A stretch of DNA of 64,000 nt from Atriophallophorus winterbourni (taxonomy: Eukaryota > Platyhelminthes > Trematoda > Plagiorchiida > Microphallidae), in the NCBI GenBank assembly GCA_013407085.1, contig JACCGJ010003597.1, forward strand, positions 1 to 64,000, read 5' to 3'. The first letter of the stretch is position 1. Each line of letters begins with the position of its first letter. The position numbers and the translations under genes were made by a program. The notes under the pieces are model-generated. The model saw only the letters and a list, made by a program, of their open reading frames with translations, did not search any database and had not been told where the DNA came from. Of the stretch, positions 38,166 through 49,560 are shown one piece after another.

Positions 38166-40085
38166 GTTTTAAATGCGGATTTTTATTATTATTATAAAAT
38201 TGTTTGCGGAAAATAATCCAAAGGATTGAAACTAAAATTCAGTCTGCAGCTCGCAACAGGAGAACTCTCAATAAAATTCCACTAATATATGAACTGTTGA
38301 ATTGATAACGCAATATCTTCTTTGTGGGAGTTTTAATGTAAGATTAATCCGCAATTTTATGATCCAAACTATTTATGAACTAATTTATAATAGATTATTT
38401 GAATATTATTTTTATAAAACTGTTTGTGAACAGAATCCAAAGAGTTTTTCAAGATTTTCGTACTTTTTATTCAGTCAATACATTGCGTTTTCTGGTTGCA
38501 CATTGGGTTGAAGCTTTATTTTTTCCACGGTCAATTTGAAAGTTACGGAGGAGAAGCTGGTAGGAATAAATGCATCAATGATGTTTGTAGATGCGGCCAC
38601 CAATCACGCAATTTTGAACTTAAATTTATTGAGCTCAAGTTGTCCATATCGAGCACATGAGAACTTTTGTTAATCTACTCCATATTAAATTTCACCAATT
38701 ATTCACAAAATACATGCAAACGCAAATAGGATTCAAATATCTGCATCCCGCGCTTAGTAAACAATGAGATTCATTCGATGCTAGATTTAGAATCGACAAA
38801 CAATTATGAGCGTTCCCCAATTCGTGTCACCATACAATGTGGATGACAATTTGAATGTAACTGCATCGAAGGTTACATTGACAGAAATGTTCAGAAATCC
38901 CACACGAAAAATCGAGAACACATTAACTTGATGCGAAAACGTGAATGAATAATTCAGCGTGACAAAAGCGTATCCACCATATCCTAATACCTTTCATTAG
39001 AACCCATACAGCTTTGGCGATTGTTGTACTTAATGAAGAAACAATAATTGCGACATACCAATCGAGGCTGAATCACATCTCCTGTTATTGCACATGCTTC
39101 GAGGACACATTAATCACGTTACTACCCGCTCCTCGCACGCAATTGTCGAGTGCGTTCCAATTGATCCGTAAGGTCATCCTTCCCAACTTTAATCCTGTTC
39201 ACCCACGAATTCCACAACACAATTGAACCCTAATTGTTCACTGCGATTATTCCAAACATGACAATGAAAGAAACATACGGTTACCTTTAATAGGTTTGCT
39301 GCTGTTGTGTTGCTCTCGAAAGGATGGTGTTCTGCCACGTCATCTCCGGTGCCCTCTCTACTTGCGGATTGCGTTAGGATTCGAAACTGAGGTCAAACTT
39401 ACCAACTTTATTGAACACAACCCTTGAATAATTAAACGTCATTGGTCACTCATTTATTGCGAACATGACGTATAACAAAAACATTTCTATTTCATATAGT
39501 GGAATCTTGTAATTACAAGCGAGCCGTAAATTTGATTGCCCCAGTCGTTAGCTCAAACCATCATGATGGAACCAGGATTGTTATTGGTTCTCGATTTTTG
39601 TCACCGGTCGTTTCTCCACTATACGCCTCTGCGTTTTGCAAATTGGATTTGATTAGCACTTTTCACTAGTGCCGTTTACTCTCTTTACAACGTGTCGAAT
39701 TCTAGACTAAATGTTTTTATTATTTTGCATCAAATGTTATCGCGGTTCAACAGAATTCATCAAAGCCTTTGCATTCATATGATTCAAACTAATTTTGCGA
39801 GCTGGAAAAGAGTCGTCCGTTTGCTTCAGAACCCAAAGAAAGTTTTATGGCAGAAAAAGTAGTAAGCCTAATGATAACCATAGGATGACGACGTATATGG
39901 AGAAAAAATATAAAATCTTTTAAAAATCAATAAGGACAGTCACATACCGCATGATAAGTCATAAACCCATCAAGTTTAAAAGCGAAAACCGCAACAGATA
40001 CCCAGCGTGTGAATTCTTCAAGTAAAATATGCCAAATGAAACAAATTCTTATCGGGAAAAAATTTAGACGAATTTCCAATTAATA
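38165..40085. other. AT-rich stretch, nothing recognised
   Basis: Short open frames only (70 codons at most), no familiar protein motif, and no tandem repeats. Old unrecognisable sequence is possible. Confidence 0.5.
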
Positions 40086-41060
40086 AATCGAAATGTCTAA
40101 AGCCTTTGGAAGTTTTTTGTTCGAGTATGGCCATCCAGATTTAGCAAGTGTTTAAAAGGATGGTTTTGAGTATGCAAGAATATCAACAGGCCACTCCGTA
40201 TCCGTCGTTGGGTAAAATCATGTAGACTTAGTTTTAATATTCGCTCGTTGAAAGGCAAATTTCTGTTACGGGAGACCAACTTTGTCGCACGATGATAAAT
40301 CCTGTCAAGTAGTTCGATATCCTTCCTCAGCCATGGTGCACAGGCCTGGGTGGAATATTTCATAACAGGACGTACAGACGTTTCGATTAACCGGGGTAAG
40401 GTTTCGCGCGTGAAAATCTTGAATATCCTTTTTAGAAGACTCAAGATACGGCTGGGTTTATTGTACACCGTCCGGCAATGATGTCCAAGCTTAAGGATAA
40501 ACGACACTCAGATACCGAGATATTTTTCTGCGGTGGTCCAGACGAGATCTTGTGTGTCGAGCCCATACCTGTGATGCACAGATTTTCTAAGCCACAGCAT
40601 TCTGCATTTCACAGGGTTAAATAGTAACTTATTTGACTGAGACTAACGAAATAAGGTGCACAGATCCCGTAGTAATGCCATAGAGTCATTAACAGGCCTG
40701 ACACGTTTCCATGTATAAATATAATTGGCTAAAAAGTATCAAGTGACATCCAATGTTTTTACTATATCGTTCATGTACAGCAAGAATAGAAGAGGTCCAA
40801 ACACCAAACCTTGTGAAACTCCACTTGCGATGTTTATTCTTCTCAAGAAGGTGCTGCCAACGCGAAATTTTACGTGTCTATCATTAAAATAGTCCCTTAT
40901 CCAATTCATCAACATTCTAGTTATTCCTTAAGTTTGAACCTTTTTATTAGAATGTCATGGTTGACACTATCGTGAGCTTTGGAAATATCGATGTAGCAGA
41001 ATATCGGAGAGAGGTTATTTTAATAGGTGAACATACTTCTCGCCTTCTTTTATGGTTTTG
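40085..41060 (-). pseudogene. CR1-like ORF2 remnant (relative of the 24-kb copy)
   Basis: From the 5' side, the minus strand reads ISKAHDSVNHDILIKR (motif A) near 40,960, then DYFNDRHVKFRVGSTFL near 40,890 and ASGVSQGLVFGPLLFLLYM (motif B) near 40,810. The motif C region is degraded. TAEKYLGI and SRILSLLKRIFKIFTRET near 40,440, and KDIELLDRIYHRATKLVSR near 40,300, follow, ending near 40,097. Stops and frameshifts are frequent. The wording matches the 24.3-25.1 kb fragment closely, so both belong to one CR1-like family. Confidence 0.75.
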
Positions 41061-41229
41061 AAATTGTTTTCCAACTGTAATTATATTAGGGTGATTATTA
41101 TGATGTTAAAATTTGTGATAATTCATTCTGATGATTCAATACGATAAAGAAGCATATATTCGCACGTTATTTTCGATTCCAATAATGTACAATTGTTGTG
41201 TGATTCTAGCTTAACCCTAGAAGAGAATT
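41060..41229. other. Short gap between elements, nothing recognised
   Basis: About 170 bases between the CR1-like remnant and the Gypsy3 LTR show no feature. Confidence 0.4.
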
Positions 41230-41955
41230 CCCATTTTTCGCTACATTCTTATTGTCTAACTCACCCAACACCCATCGGTCTCGCTATGTACTCACCTATG
41301 TCATTTGCTTCTTCATCTACCAAAGCCATTCACTTTTTCGGGGCCAATCTGCCCCTTCATATTTGGTATTTGTTGCTATTCTGGAAATAAACTACATGCC
41401 ATGGTCACAAACAACTCCGCCAAGGACGGTCCCAAGCCCGTCCTGAGAAAGGAGGAGGGTTGGGCTTAGGGCTAGCAACCCTATCCCGTAAAACCTACAT
41501 TGCTACGGAAACGATGACAACAGATCCGTGGTTCGGTCATGTCTGCAGGATGGATCCCAGTTCGCATACGAAGGTAGCCATGCACTGGCATCCGCAAGGT
41601 AAACGAAAAAGGGGACGGCCCAAGGAAACTTGGCGCAGAACGTTGGAACGCGAACTACATGCACAAGGATTCACGGTGCAGACGGCAACGGAAGCAGCGA
41701 CAGACCGGAACCACTGGCGTGAAGTTGTCTTCGCCTCATGTGCCACCCGGCACGGAGAGGACTGAATGAATGATGAATGGTCACAAACACACTGCATATT
41801 ACACCTTGGAATTCTGCCCATTTTTTCTTTCTGGATTCATTCCGTTTTTCTGTCTGTTAGCTTAAGACTAACCCATCGATTGATTGAACTGAAAGACTGG
41901 AGACTAGTTCCCGAATCAAATATCGATTATTATTTTTCGTATCACCTGATGCAAT
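41229..41955 (+). repeat. Gypsy3 left LTR, carrying an insertion
   Basis: It matches the right LTR either side of an RTE-derived insertion at 41,414-41,776. The LTR before the insertion runs to the 13-base target site, then resumes with the duplicated target. Confidence 0.65.
41414..41776 (+). mobile_element. RTE-derived non-autonomous mini-element
   Basis: A 363-base element flanked by a perfect 13-base target duplication, ATGGTCACAAACA (41,401-41,413 and 41,777-41,789). Its 5' part reads like LINE head sequence ('gggttgggcttagggctag'). Its 3' part encodes the RTE C-terminal signature, WFGHVCRMDPSSHTKVAMHW then KRKRGRPKETWRRTLEREL, and it ends in 'tgaatgaatgatga'. The whole RT is missing. 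LINE-like tails and duplications indicate target-primed insertion. The element may be a SINE-like deletion derivative moved by an RTE. Confidence 0.75.
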
Positions 41956-42170
41956 TTTGAACGAATTACAAGATACCGGGAATTGTTAAACATTTGTCCC
42001 AAAACGTTAGGCACCATCATTTGCTAATAAACGGGATCTCATGTGGCAAGTATCAATCAAGCTGAACAACAAACACCGTTTAGCCAACAAATTGTAACTC
42101 GATGTTGTGACCTGTTCGTCACTTTTTTTTCGGTGAAATTATTGTAAATGCTGATAATTCGTGTGTAAGA

Positions 42171-42760
42171 ATGAAGCCAATTTCCTCCTCTTCTCCTACC
42201 AAGCAACCAAGTCGCCACCAAGACAACCACCTGTACACTGACCTACAAAAAACACAACCCGGGGCACGTGTTCACTTCTACTTCGCTTGCTCGGTCGACG
42301 GCGCAATGTGTCACGTCATCGTTGACGCTCGATTAAAGAGGCCGAAAATCACCCAGGTTTACTCACACAACACACGTCCACGTTCAATGTGCTGAAACAA
42401 ATTTTCAGGTAGCATGGCCTTACAAGAACGATTGTTCCAGGAAATGGTATTGCGTTTTCCTCTATGGATTTCGAAATGTTTTGCAGTGCCCACAATATCG
42501 AACATATATGCTCCAAGCTGCATTAACCACAATCAGAAGGTGAATCTGAGCGTTCTACCCATACGTTCAAATGGGTTCTCATAAAAGCGCTTGGGAAGAG
42601 GAGGTCTTTAGAAATAAGCGAACTCTTTCTTCTGGTCTATCGCACAACGCCATATAAAAGGTTACCAAACTAACATTCACCAGCAGAGATACTCATGTGT
42701 CGTAAGCTCCATACAACCTGGACAAGCACGCTGCCATCGGAATCCTTCATGGCCACAGGT
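42171..42760 (+). pseudogene. Gypsy3 integrase remnant
   Basis: VHFYFACSVDGAMCHVIVDA matches the start of a Gypsy integrase core, with the Asp of VHIDF replaced by Tyr. It continues LKQIFR, a stop, HGLTRTIVPGNGIAFSSMDF (the second catalytic Asp, usually DNGT, is Gly), and EMFCSAHNIEHICSKLH. Next comes SERSTHTFKWVLIKAL, then LLVYRTTPYKRLPN near 42,640. Stops and frame changes, and loss of catalytic residues, mean it is dead. No RT or protease is left upstream. Confidence 0.75.
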
Positions 42761-42928
42761 TGAATATTCTTCCCAAACATTTCGGGTAAAAATGCTACCC
42801 ACGTAATAAAGTTGAATCCTAAAAACGGACGAATCTCACATGAATACGAAGATTCAATCACTAACGGGCCATCGGACTTACAAAGATGGGAAGGTGTTGG
42901 ATGAGTGGTGATAAACCATGGAAACAAA

Positions 42929-43245
42929 CACCCATTTTTCTGCTATAATCAAATAATCTGACTCACCCGTGACAATTAACTTCCATCGGTCTCGCTATGC
43001 ACTCACCTACGTGTCAGTTGTGTTTTTTTCTTCGAGCCATCATCCTAAGTACCTCACTTTTTCCGGGCTTATCGCTACATGCAAAGTTTAAATTGACTGT
43101 TGTCCTATAAATACACGCCATGCCTATGGCGATCTTGGAATTCTCCTGAATGCTTCATTCTAGCTTTGTTCTGTTTTCTTGACGACACATCGATTGATAG
43201 AACGCAACGACTGTTAGTGTCATATCATTGATTTGTCACCGGTAT
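42929..43245 (+). repeat. Gypsy3 right LTR
   Basis: It aligns with the left LTR without the RTE-derived insertion. Homology fades near 43,245. Confidence 0.6.
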
Positions 43246-43547
43246 TGAACTGCCCTGGAACATACTGCAAAATTTTATCTTGTATCTGTCTAGCCATAAA
43301 TAATTTGACAATATCTAAGCCAAATTTGATGTATGACCATACAGATGTGTGCCAATTTCTATACCTCTGATTCCATATAAATGTTCTTCGGAATGAACCA
43401 TTCACAAAACATTTCCCGTCAGCTTGTGGAAAAGTGGATGAACTCTACATTCATGCAACATAATTGATTTTAGCAATCACATTGCGCTCAATTTCGCGCA
43501 AAGTTGTACAAAGTATTGTGTTGTTCAAATTCCCCGCACTTACAAAG

Positions 43548-43762
43548 CACTGACGGTTTCTGGGTGTTTGACGTCGTCACGTGGAGACAGTAAGATTAGG
43601 TTCAGTGAGACATGAAACAGTGGATATGTGGTAAATAATGTTATACTCGAATTAAACTGTTACATAATGTTTTTACAACAAACCACGGTGATAAAACACA
43701 GAATCACACAGTGATTCCTGGTCAAACACTCAAGGCGCTTATTTTTGACCCATGTAATATAT
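43548..43762 (-). repeat. Hammerhead-repeat unit, reverse orientation
   Basis: Read in reverse it follows the family order backwards from 'cagaaaccgtcagtgc' through 'taatcttactgtctccacg' to 'gagcaatatattac'. The core has become GTGACGA, so it is inactive. It meets a forward unit head-to-head at about 43,762. Confidence 0.7.
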
Positions 43763-43985
43763 TGCTCACTATGTGAATTTGTGTTTGAACACCTTGGTTC
43801 CTTGTACGAACCCTATGTAACAGTTGCATTCAAGTATAACCTTGTTTACCACTTTTCTTTTGTTCCAAGGAACACTGAACCTTATCCTACTGTCTCCAAC
43901 TGGATGATTGCAAACCGGTGGTTTGTGTATGTGCGGGGATGTGAGCAACACATTACTTTAGACATCTATAAGCGCCTGTATCTTT
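43763..43985 (+). repeat. Hammerhead-repeat unit, forward orientation
   Basis: It starts 'tatgtgaatttgtgtttgaa' and contains 'cgaaccctatgtaaca', 'taccacttttc' and 'ctgtctccaactggatga', with the ribozyme damaged ('tggatgattgcaaaccgg', the GAAA part deleted). After that comes 'gggatgtgagcaacacatta' and 'ataagcgcct'. The junction with the reverse unit is the same as in the 13.08-kb array. Confidence 0.7.
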
Positions 43986-44330
43986 TGAACGGGATTTATT
44001 AAGAGATGCTATGTACTTCAAAAATGTCATAATTGTTTGTTTGTAATTTTCTATGCCAACCGTAGATAAAAAAGATGATGTTTTCCTAGCACTGATTAAT
44101 TCACGACGAAAAAATAATTTGAGTCGAAATTTCTCTGTTGAAATTAGTCGGATGTAAAACATTTGTAAGCGAAATTTAACCAAAAACCGTTAAAGTACAT
44201 AAACCTGTCCGATTTATTATTGTTTACGAGAGTAGTGAACGTACCGAAATTGACTTCTTTGAACTCACCTTGAGATTTTGCTGAGTTAAAATTAGAAAAA
44301 CAAAGTTCACTATCTACATGTGTCTAAGAG

Positions 44331-44399
44331 CAGTAATTCCTAATCTTTTTTCACCCCGCTGCACACTATTTTGCTGCGCATAGTAGTTTGGAACCACTG
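44331..44399. mobile_element. Tiny hAT-type MITE remnant
   Basis: It starts CAGTAATTCCTAATC and ends GTTTGGAACCACTG; the ends are imperfect inverted repeats (CAGT..TTCC..A). TTTTTCACCCCGC next to the left end is typical of many hAT MITEs. A second related terminus, 'cagtggttgagaaccac', lies near 44,592. The flanking 8 bases (tctaagag and atgtaaga) are only partly alike, so the insertion is old or the reading uncertain. Confidence 0.4.
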
Positions 44400-45259
44400 A
44401 TGTAAGACAAAACAACGCGTACTAAGAAGTACGAGCAACACGTTAAAACTCAAGAAATGAAGCCATTTAATATTTAAATTTTAACCTGCTTCATCTTGAA
44501 TAATAAATTAAATATCTTCGTTGAACACATGTTAGTCAAACTCCTTTTATTTATGTTCTCTTCGTGGCACATTAGCAGTCATTTCGCGGTACAGTGGTTG
44601 AGAACCACGTTTTTTCACATATTTTTGATATAACAAACCCTCTGCAGTCAGCAGTGGATGCGAACAACAATATTTCTATTTAAATGGATTTCTATACATT
44701 TTATGGAGAAGATTCAGACTCTTCGCGTCATCAGCATCACTGAGTATAATGAATGTCATAATATAGCCATCGACGGGGTAGTTTTAGGGCCTATAGCGAC
44801 GTGTTTGTGGACGGAAATAGTAACTTTCGTTCATTGAAACAGAGTAACAACGATGATAAGGAGCATCGTCACTGTTTTGTTTCGACGTGTTACCCAAGCG
44901 CTTGTGCGCTTGCATTATTTTTAGCTGCTGGTTAGCAGGAAATTCTGTTATAAAGCTTAAACGTACGTAGATATATTATATCTTGTGGGAATCCCATCAT
45001 AGTCATCTTTCTGAATATACCGCTTTCGTATTCAATTATACGAGCAAATTCGGATTTATCGTGATTTTCCCATATTGGATCTACGTGTGCAATGCTGTTA
45101 ATACTTTTCAAGTCCTCAAATGGATTCAGCCTCTATAGCTCATTTTTAATCACAGCTGATTTTCTTACGCCTCTGATATTCGAGACGTCGTCATGAAATC
45201 CAGGATGCATGGACCAGACGTTTCAGGTTTCAAGTTTCAGAAACGTCTTTTGTTTTTTA

Positions 45260-46010
45260 GTAGTTCGTTCTGATGGTGCGGAAAAAAGTCTTCTTGTCGG
45301 TTGATTCCTCATCCCCATGCACCCAATGAGTATAGCAGACCGTGGCGAGAAGACACCAATTCGACTGGGTGGCTATCAAGCTTGAGCCGGGCAGTAGCCG
45401 TCCAATAAGACCTGAAGGTCTTAACCACCGTTGGAAGCAGCTTTAGGCACTGAGCTCTACGTCAGTCGAGCCATAGCATTTAACCGGTATCTGCTGCTTC
45501 CCGTGTTATTATATGTAGAAGCGAAATGGAGTGTCCTGTCCATCGGTGCCTTGCGATGTTCTCCAGGGCAGTTCAATACGGAGGACTAGATTTTGCATAT
45601 GCACCAAGTGCTCACTCTCCACAGCATCACCGGAACCAAAGGATCAGCTAGGCTGAAACATTGGGACAACGATGCCGTCGCAGGAGTGCTGGGCGAAGTT
45701 GAATAAAACTTCGGACGGCCCAACGGGACTCCGGCTAAGGAATTTTCCTCGGGGTTGACTCCTGAAGCCTTTTTCATGATTGGATGTAGCCACAAAGCAG
45801 TGGAGGTTTGAAATAAGGGTTTTCTTACCCATAAGTGAACCGCCTTCGCGGACATACGAGCTTCACCTCCCCGAAGCATGCTGGTTTTAAAGCGACAGTC
45901 AGCCGCCTTTGCACTTTCCACTGTCAGTAAAAGCCGTTCCGCCGGGTCACACAGGACCACGCGTCCAGGCTAGGAGCTAGACTTGGATGTCAGGGGCTAT
46001 ATGAGACGCA
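45260..46010 (-). repeat. GC-richer repeat, probable 5' part of a LINE
   Basis: The base composition differs from its surroundings. On the minus strand an open run of about 125 codons (45,586-45,960) reads VLCDPAERLLLTVESAKAAD, then SMLRGGEARMSAKAVHLWVR and SGVNPEENSLAGVPLGRPKF. No catalytic motif is seen. The composition and style suggest the leader region of a fluke RTE-type LINE. That assignment is from general memory and not demonstrable here. Confidence 0.35.
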
Positions 46011-46147
46011 TGCCATTAGAGCATTTTTGGAATTGGAAGCTTATCCCCGAAACCGCGCTGGCTTTGACAACCTTGGAAATATTAAGTCTACTACCCCCCC
46101 ACTAATTAGAACAATGTGAATGATAGTACAAGTGAAATAGAAACGAA

Positions 46148-46152
46148 CTGAC
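46148..46152. repeat. 5-bp target-site duplication, left of BEL/Pao
   Basis: CTGAC immediately precedes the left LTR and recurs at 50,978-50,982 immediately after the right LTR. Confidence 0.85.
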
Positions 46153-46595
46153 TGTAAATGTTATATTCGCATATAAGTTAAGTTAATTATTTGGCCTGTC
46201 TGGACTCCCTATTTTGTGCTCCCAACAAATTGTACACATTTATTTTTGATGCTTTTAAATATTTTACCAGAAACCGTCTTCATCTTTTTACACCCTTCCT
46301 TATTTTTGTTTTAATCTTTCCCGCCATTTGTTGGCTCGCATTTTACTTGATTTCACCTGCGCCATATTTTCTGCTTATGGACGCTCGTAGTTGTTATTGA
46401 AACTAATCCCGGATTTTCAGTGTTGAGGTAATATTTTGCAATTGTGTATATTTGTTCAGTACCGCGATTTATAGAAAATTGTTTATTTCGAATAAATTGG
46501 TTTTGCAACGTTTGGACAATTCTTGCTCGTAACTCTAATCGGGTTGAAAAAGATTATAGATTACAATTCCGAGCGATTTGGATATCGTCATTACA
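46153..46595 (+). repeat. BEL/Pao left LTR
   Basis: Direct repeat of 50,542-50,977. The boundaries TGTA..TACA are supported by the target duplication. Confidence 0.9.
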
Positions 46596-46620
46596 GTACT
46601 CAACAATTTCTGGGTAATCG

Positions 46621-47346
46621 TTGGACGATAAGAATATGGCAACAACAAGAAGTATGTCCAAAAATTTGAACGCAGCGGAAAACTTTAAGCAAATCAAAAA
46701 TTCATCCGCAGCCGACATGGAAGAAAACATTCCCTTGACCCTTCCAATCCAACCTGCATCCCCTACTCACGTGAGTCAACTACACGGTTTTTCTAGTGAA
46801 TTTGATTCTCATGTTTCCTCTGTTCGTTTCCCTACTATGCATCCCCCATGTTTATCAACTCTGGTTTCCAGGCAGGCCCAGGGAATTATAGAGGATGCCC
46901 TGAGGGACCATAATAAACGATGGGAAGGAAAGTTGAGTATAGCGGAAGAAGAGTTGAGAATTAGAAAGGACCGACTAGATTTAAACAAAGCAAAGGGTAG
47001 TTGCAAGCAGGATAACTACGTTGATCAAGGTGCGAAGCATTCCATGAATGGTACAGGCGACGATAGTAAACCACTGCAGCCGTTCGCTGAATCGCTATTT
47101 AGAAACTTGGCCGTGGGACTTAGTTTGCCAAAAATCAAAATCGAGCCCTTTAAAGGTACACCGGCGGACTTTGTCACCTTCATCAGTTCATTCTCCAGTC
47201 ACATAGAGTCTCAGGTAACGGATCCCTATCAAAGGCTCTGTTACCTTATCTATTATTGTCGAGGCGCTCCTAAGGAGGCAATCCGACACAGTGTCTTGCT
47301 CCCTCGCGAAGCTTGTTTCTCTACCGCCGTTTCTCTACCGCCGTAG
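46621..47346 (+). pseudogene. BEL/Pao gag, N-terminal part
   Basis: About 240 codons start shortly after the LTR. A Ser/Pro-rich head is followed by a charged helix (LSIAEEELRIRKDRLDLNKA, about residue 105-125) and the Pao-type core: LPKIKIEPFKGTPADFVTF, SHIESQVTDPYQRLCYLIYY, then CRGAPKEAIRHSVLLP. This is the capsid-like region that packages the RNA. The frame ends at a short repeated SLPP near 47,335, and the sequence up to 47,700 is frameshifted. A start at 46,636 (ATGGCAACA) is a possible alternative. Confidence 0.75.
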
Positions 47347-47712
47347 AATTCTTCGTTCACGATATGGCACGCCACACCAGATCTTAATAGCGGCAAAAAA
47401 GCTTGTATACGGGACACCGGTTATTCCGTCGGCGATCGTAATCGCAATTTGAATATTGCTGCACAGCAGATGCGAAAGTTTCAGCATAAGAATTCACAGA
47501 TTAAACCATGGCGCGGATTGAATTGCTTAACTAATTGCTTTAAAATTGTTAGGCGCTACCAGCCATACAGATAAATTACAATGGACTTGAAAGTGGCGGA
47601 GTGTCTCATTGGGTCATGAACAAAGGGAAATTCATTTGAAGACTTAATGACTCTGTTAGAGAGATGATTTGAGGTAGGTAGTACAGAATATGGCGCCCTG
47701 GCCTTTGAAACT

Positions 47713-48012
47713 ATGAAATCTTCCGATCCTCCACTATCTGTCCATAGAATTGCTGCTGTCCATAGGGCTCCTCTAACAAATAGCTGTATTCTTTGTGAGC
47801 TAAACCACCCTCTGGAGCAATGTTCAGCCTTCCGCAGTTATGACGTTGAGAAAAGGTGGCAAACGCTTAAGCAAAATAGAAGGTGCTTTCGGTGCCTCAA
47901 AGGCAATCATAGAATTGCAGACTGCCGATCTCAACAATTGTGCCGCCTTGACGGTTGTGGTAAGACACATCACTATCTGCTACATACGTCAACTAACAAT
48001 AGCGAAAAAATA
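47713..48012 (+). pseudogene. BEL/Pao gag zinc-knuckle region
   Basis: It contains CILCELNHPLEQC and CFRCLKGNHRIADC, both C-x2-C-x4-H-x4-C zinc knuckles, followed by CRLDGCGKTHHYLLH, a third Cys/His cluster common in BEL/Pao gag. The frame runs into the N gap. Confidence 0.8.
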
Positions 48013-48016
48013 GGCG

Positions 48017-48036
48017 NNNNNNNNNNNNNNNNNNNN
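48017..48036. other. Assembly gap (20 N)
   Basis: Twenty unknown bases are located between gag zinc knuckles and the pre-integrase region of the BEL/Pao element. About 2 kb encoding protease, RT and RNase H would be expected at this position, so the true gap may be larger than 20 bases. Confidence 0.9.
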
Positions 48037-48199
48037 TGAGTCCTTTCCCGTAATTGATAATAGTACAATAGAATTCAAGAAAGTCGGCGCCGTAAGCAGT
48101 AACTTGATAAATCTGCAATGGTTCCATAACATGGTGGCACGCAGCCGCGGGTGGATAAATTTGTTCAGAAAAACTTCTTGGCTCAGCAGGTTATTAAGA

Positions 48200-49560
48200 T
48201 GCGCAGCAGAACAGACCTCACTTTGGACATCGGTAGTATTAAGCCCGATGAGCTTAAGCGTGCCATGGCAGATATTATACGTATGTTGAATCTGAAACAC
48301 TTCCCAGAGGTAGCCGAGCATAATTAAATCCCAAAGCAGTTACTTACTCTCAGGCCAGTTGTAGTAGAGGGAGTTATCTGCCTAGGGGGCAGAGTATCTA
48401 AAAGGATAAAGAAATGGCTTCCTATTTTACCAAATAAAGACGCACTCACCGACTTGATAATACAGCATCACCACTTAGTATGTGGACATTCTGGAGCTTC
48501 ACACGTGCTGTCTAGTATTCGTCGGGAGTACTGGATCATGAAAGGAATGGCGGTAGTAAGATGAGTGTTGCGTTCGTGTATGGAATGCAGACGCTTGCAT
48601 GCTCTCCCTTGCCATCAGACCATGGCGCCTCTCCCGAAATTTAGAACCGACAGGGGTTTGCATGCCTTTAGTCACACCGGTGTTGATTATTTCGGTCCAT
48701 TCCTTGTTGAGCATGGGAGAGGCGAAGCCAAACGCTATGGCTAATTATTCACTTGCATGCAGAAACGGGCAGTCTACATTGAATTAGTTCATGACCTTAC
48801 CACAGACGCATTTCTAATGGCCTTAGATAGATTCGTATGTAGGAGAGGAACTCCAAGCGCTTTCTATAGCGACAATGGATCTAATTTCGTTGGAGTTGAA
48901 ACAGAACTGAAAAAATTGTCGTTCTCTGAATCAGAGCCGTATCACCGACGCGACAGCTAAACAGGGTATAGAATGGCATTTCAATCTCCCATTAGCCAGC
49001 CATCGCGGTGGAGCGTAGAGCGGATGATCAGAACAATACGTAAGATATTAAACCATATTGTAAAGGAACAGGTTGTTTCGGACGAAGTAATCTTGACTGC
49101 ACTTGCAGAAGCTGAAAGAATAATGAATGATCGACCGATCATCCCGGTTTATGATGACCCAGAAAGACCATCAGCTATCTCTCCAAATGATTTGTTGCTA
49201 CACAGATCTAACGCTAGCTTGATCGACGACAATATTCCTTTGAGAGAAAGAATGACAAAAAGATGGCGACAAGCGCGTCAGTTAGCAGATAACTTTTGGA
49301 AACATTGGAAGCGTGAGTATTTTCCAACGCTGGAAATAACTCGTAAGTGGCTTAGGCCACAGGGAAACCTCATGACATGAGATTTAGTCCTTCTTACGAA
49401 GATGATTTGTCCCCGAGGTAAATGGCCTATGGGGTTGGTAATTGCTACCCTTTCGGGAACTGACGGCCTCGTTAGACAGGCGACAATTAAAACTGCCGAC
49501 GGCTTAATAAGTAGGGACGTTAGATCCCTCTGTCTCCTCGAAGGAGCAGAGGATAGGTAG
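48200..49560 (+). pseudogene. BEL/Pao integrase region
   Basis: Order of pieces: DIGSIKPDELKRAMADIIRM near 48,230, the link region before integrase. LIIQHHHLVCGHSGASHVL near 48,475 and CMECRR near 48,585 form the HHCC zinc finger. GVDYFGPFLVEHGRGEAK near 48,690 has the first core Asp, and YSDNGSNFVGVE near 48,875 has the second. SRWSVERMIRTIRKIL near 49,010 has the catalytic Glu. LLTALAEAERIMNDRPIIPV-like helix sequence and RWRQARQLADNFWKHWKREY near 49,270 follow, then PRGKWPMG near 49,420. It is interrupted by stops near 48,560, 48,740, 48,957 and 49,378. Confidence 0.85.

Larger units (their letters stand above)
41229..43245 (+). mobile_element. Ty3/Gypsy element, internally deleted (Gypsy3)
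   Basis: Two related LTRs (41,229-41,955 and 42,929-43,245) enclose a short interior with integrase sequence. Shared LTR blocks include 'cccattttt', 'tctcgctatg.actcaccta', and 'catcgattgat.gaac'. The left LTR is longer because a 363-base RTE-derived element has been inserted in it. Edges are approximate. Confidence 0.7.

Noticed and set aside
45586..45960. 125-codon frame on the minus strand as a host gene
   Set aside because: No domain, start context or splice neighbours. Composition suggests a repeat, so it is listed as a probable LINE leader with low confidence.
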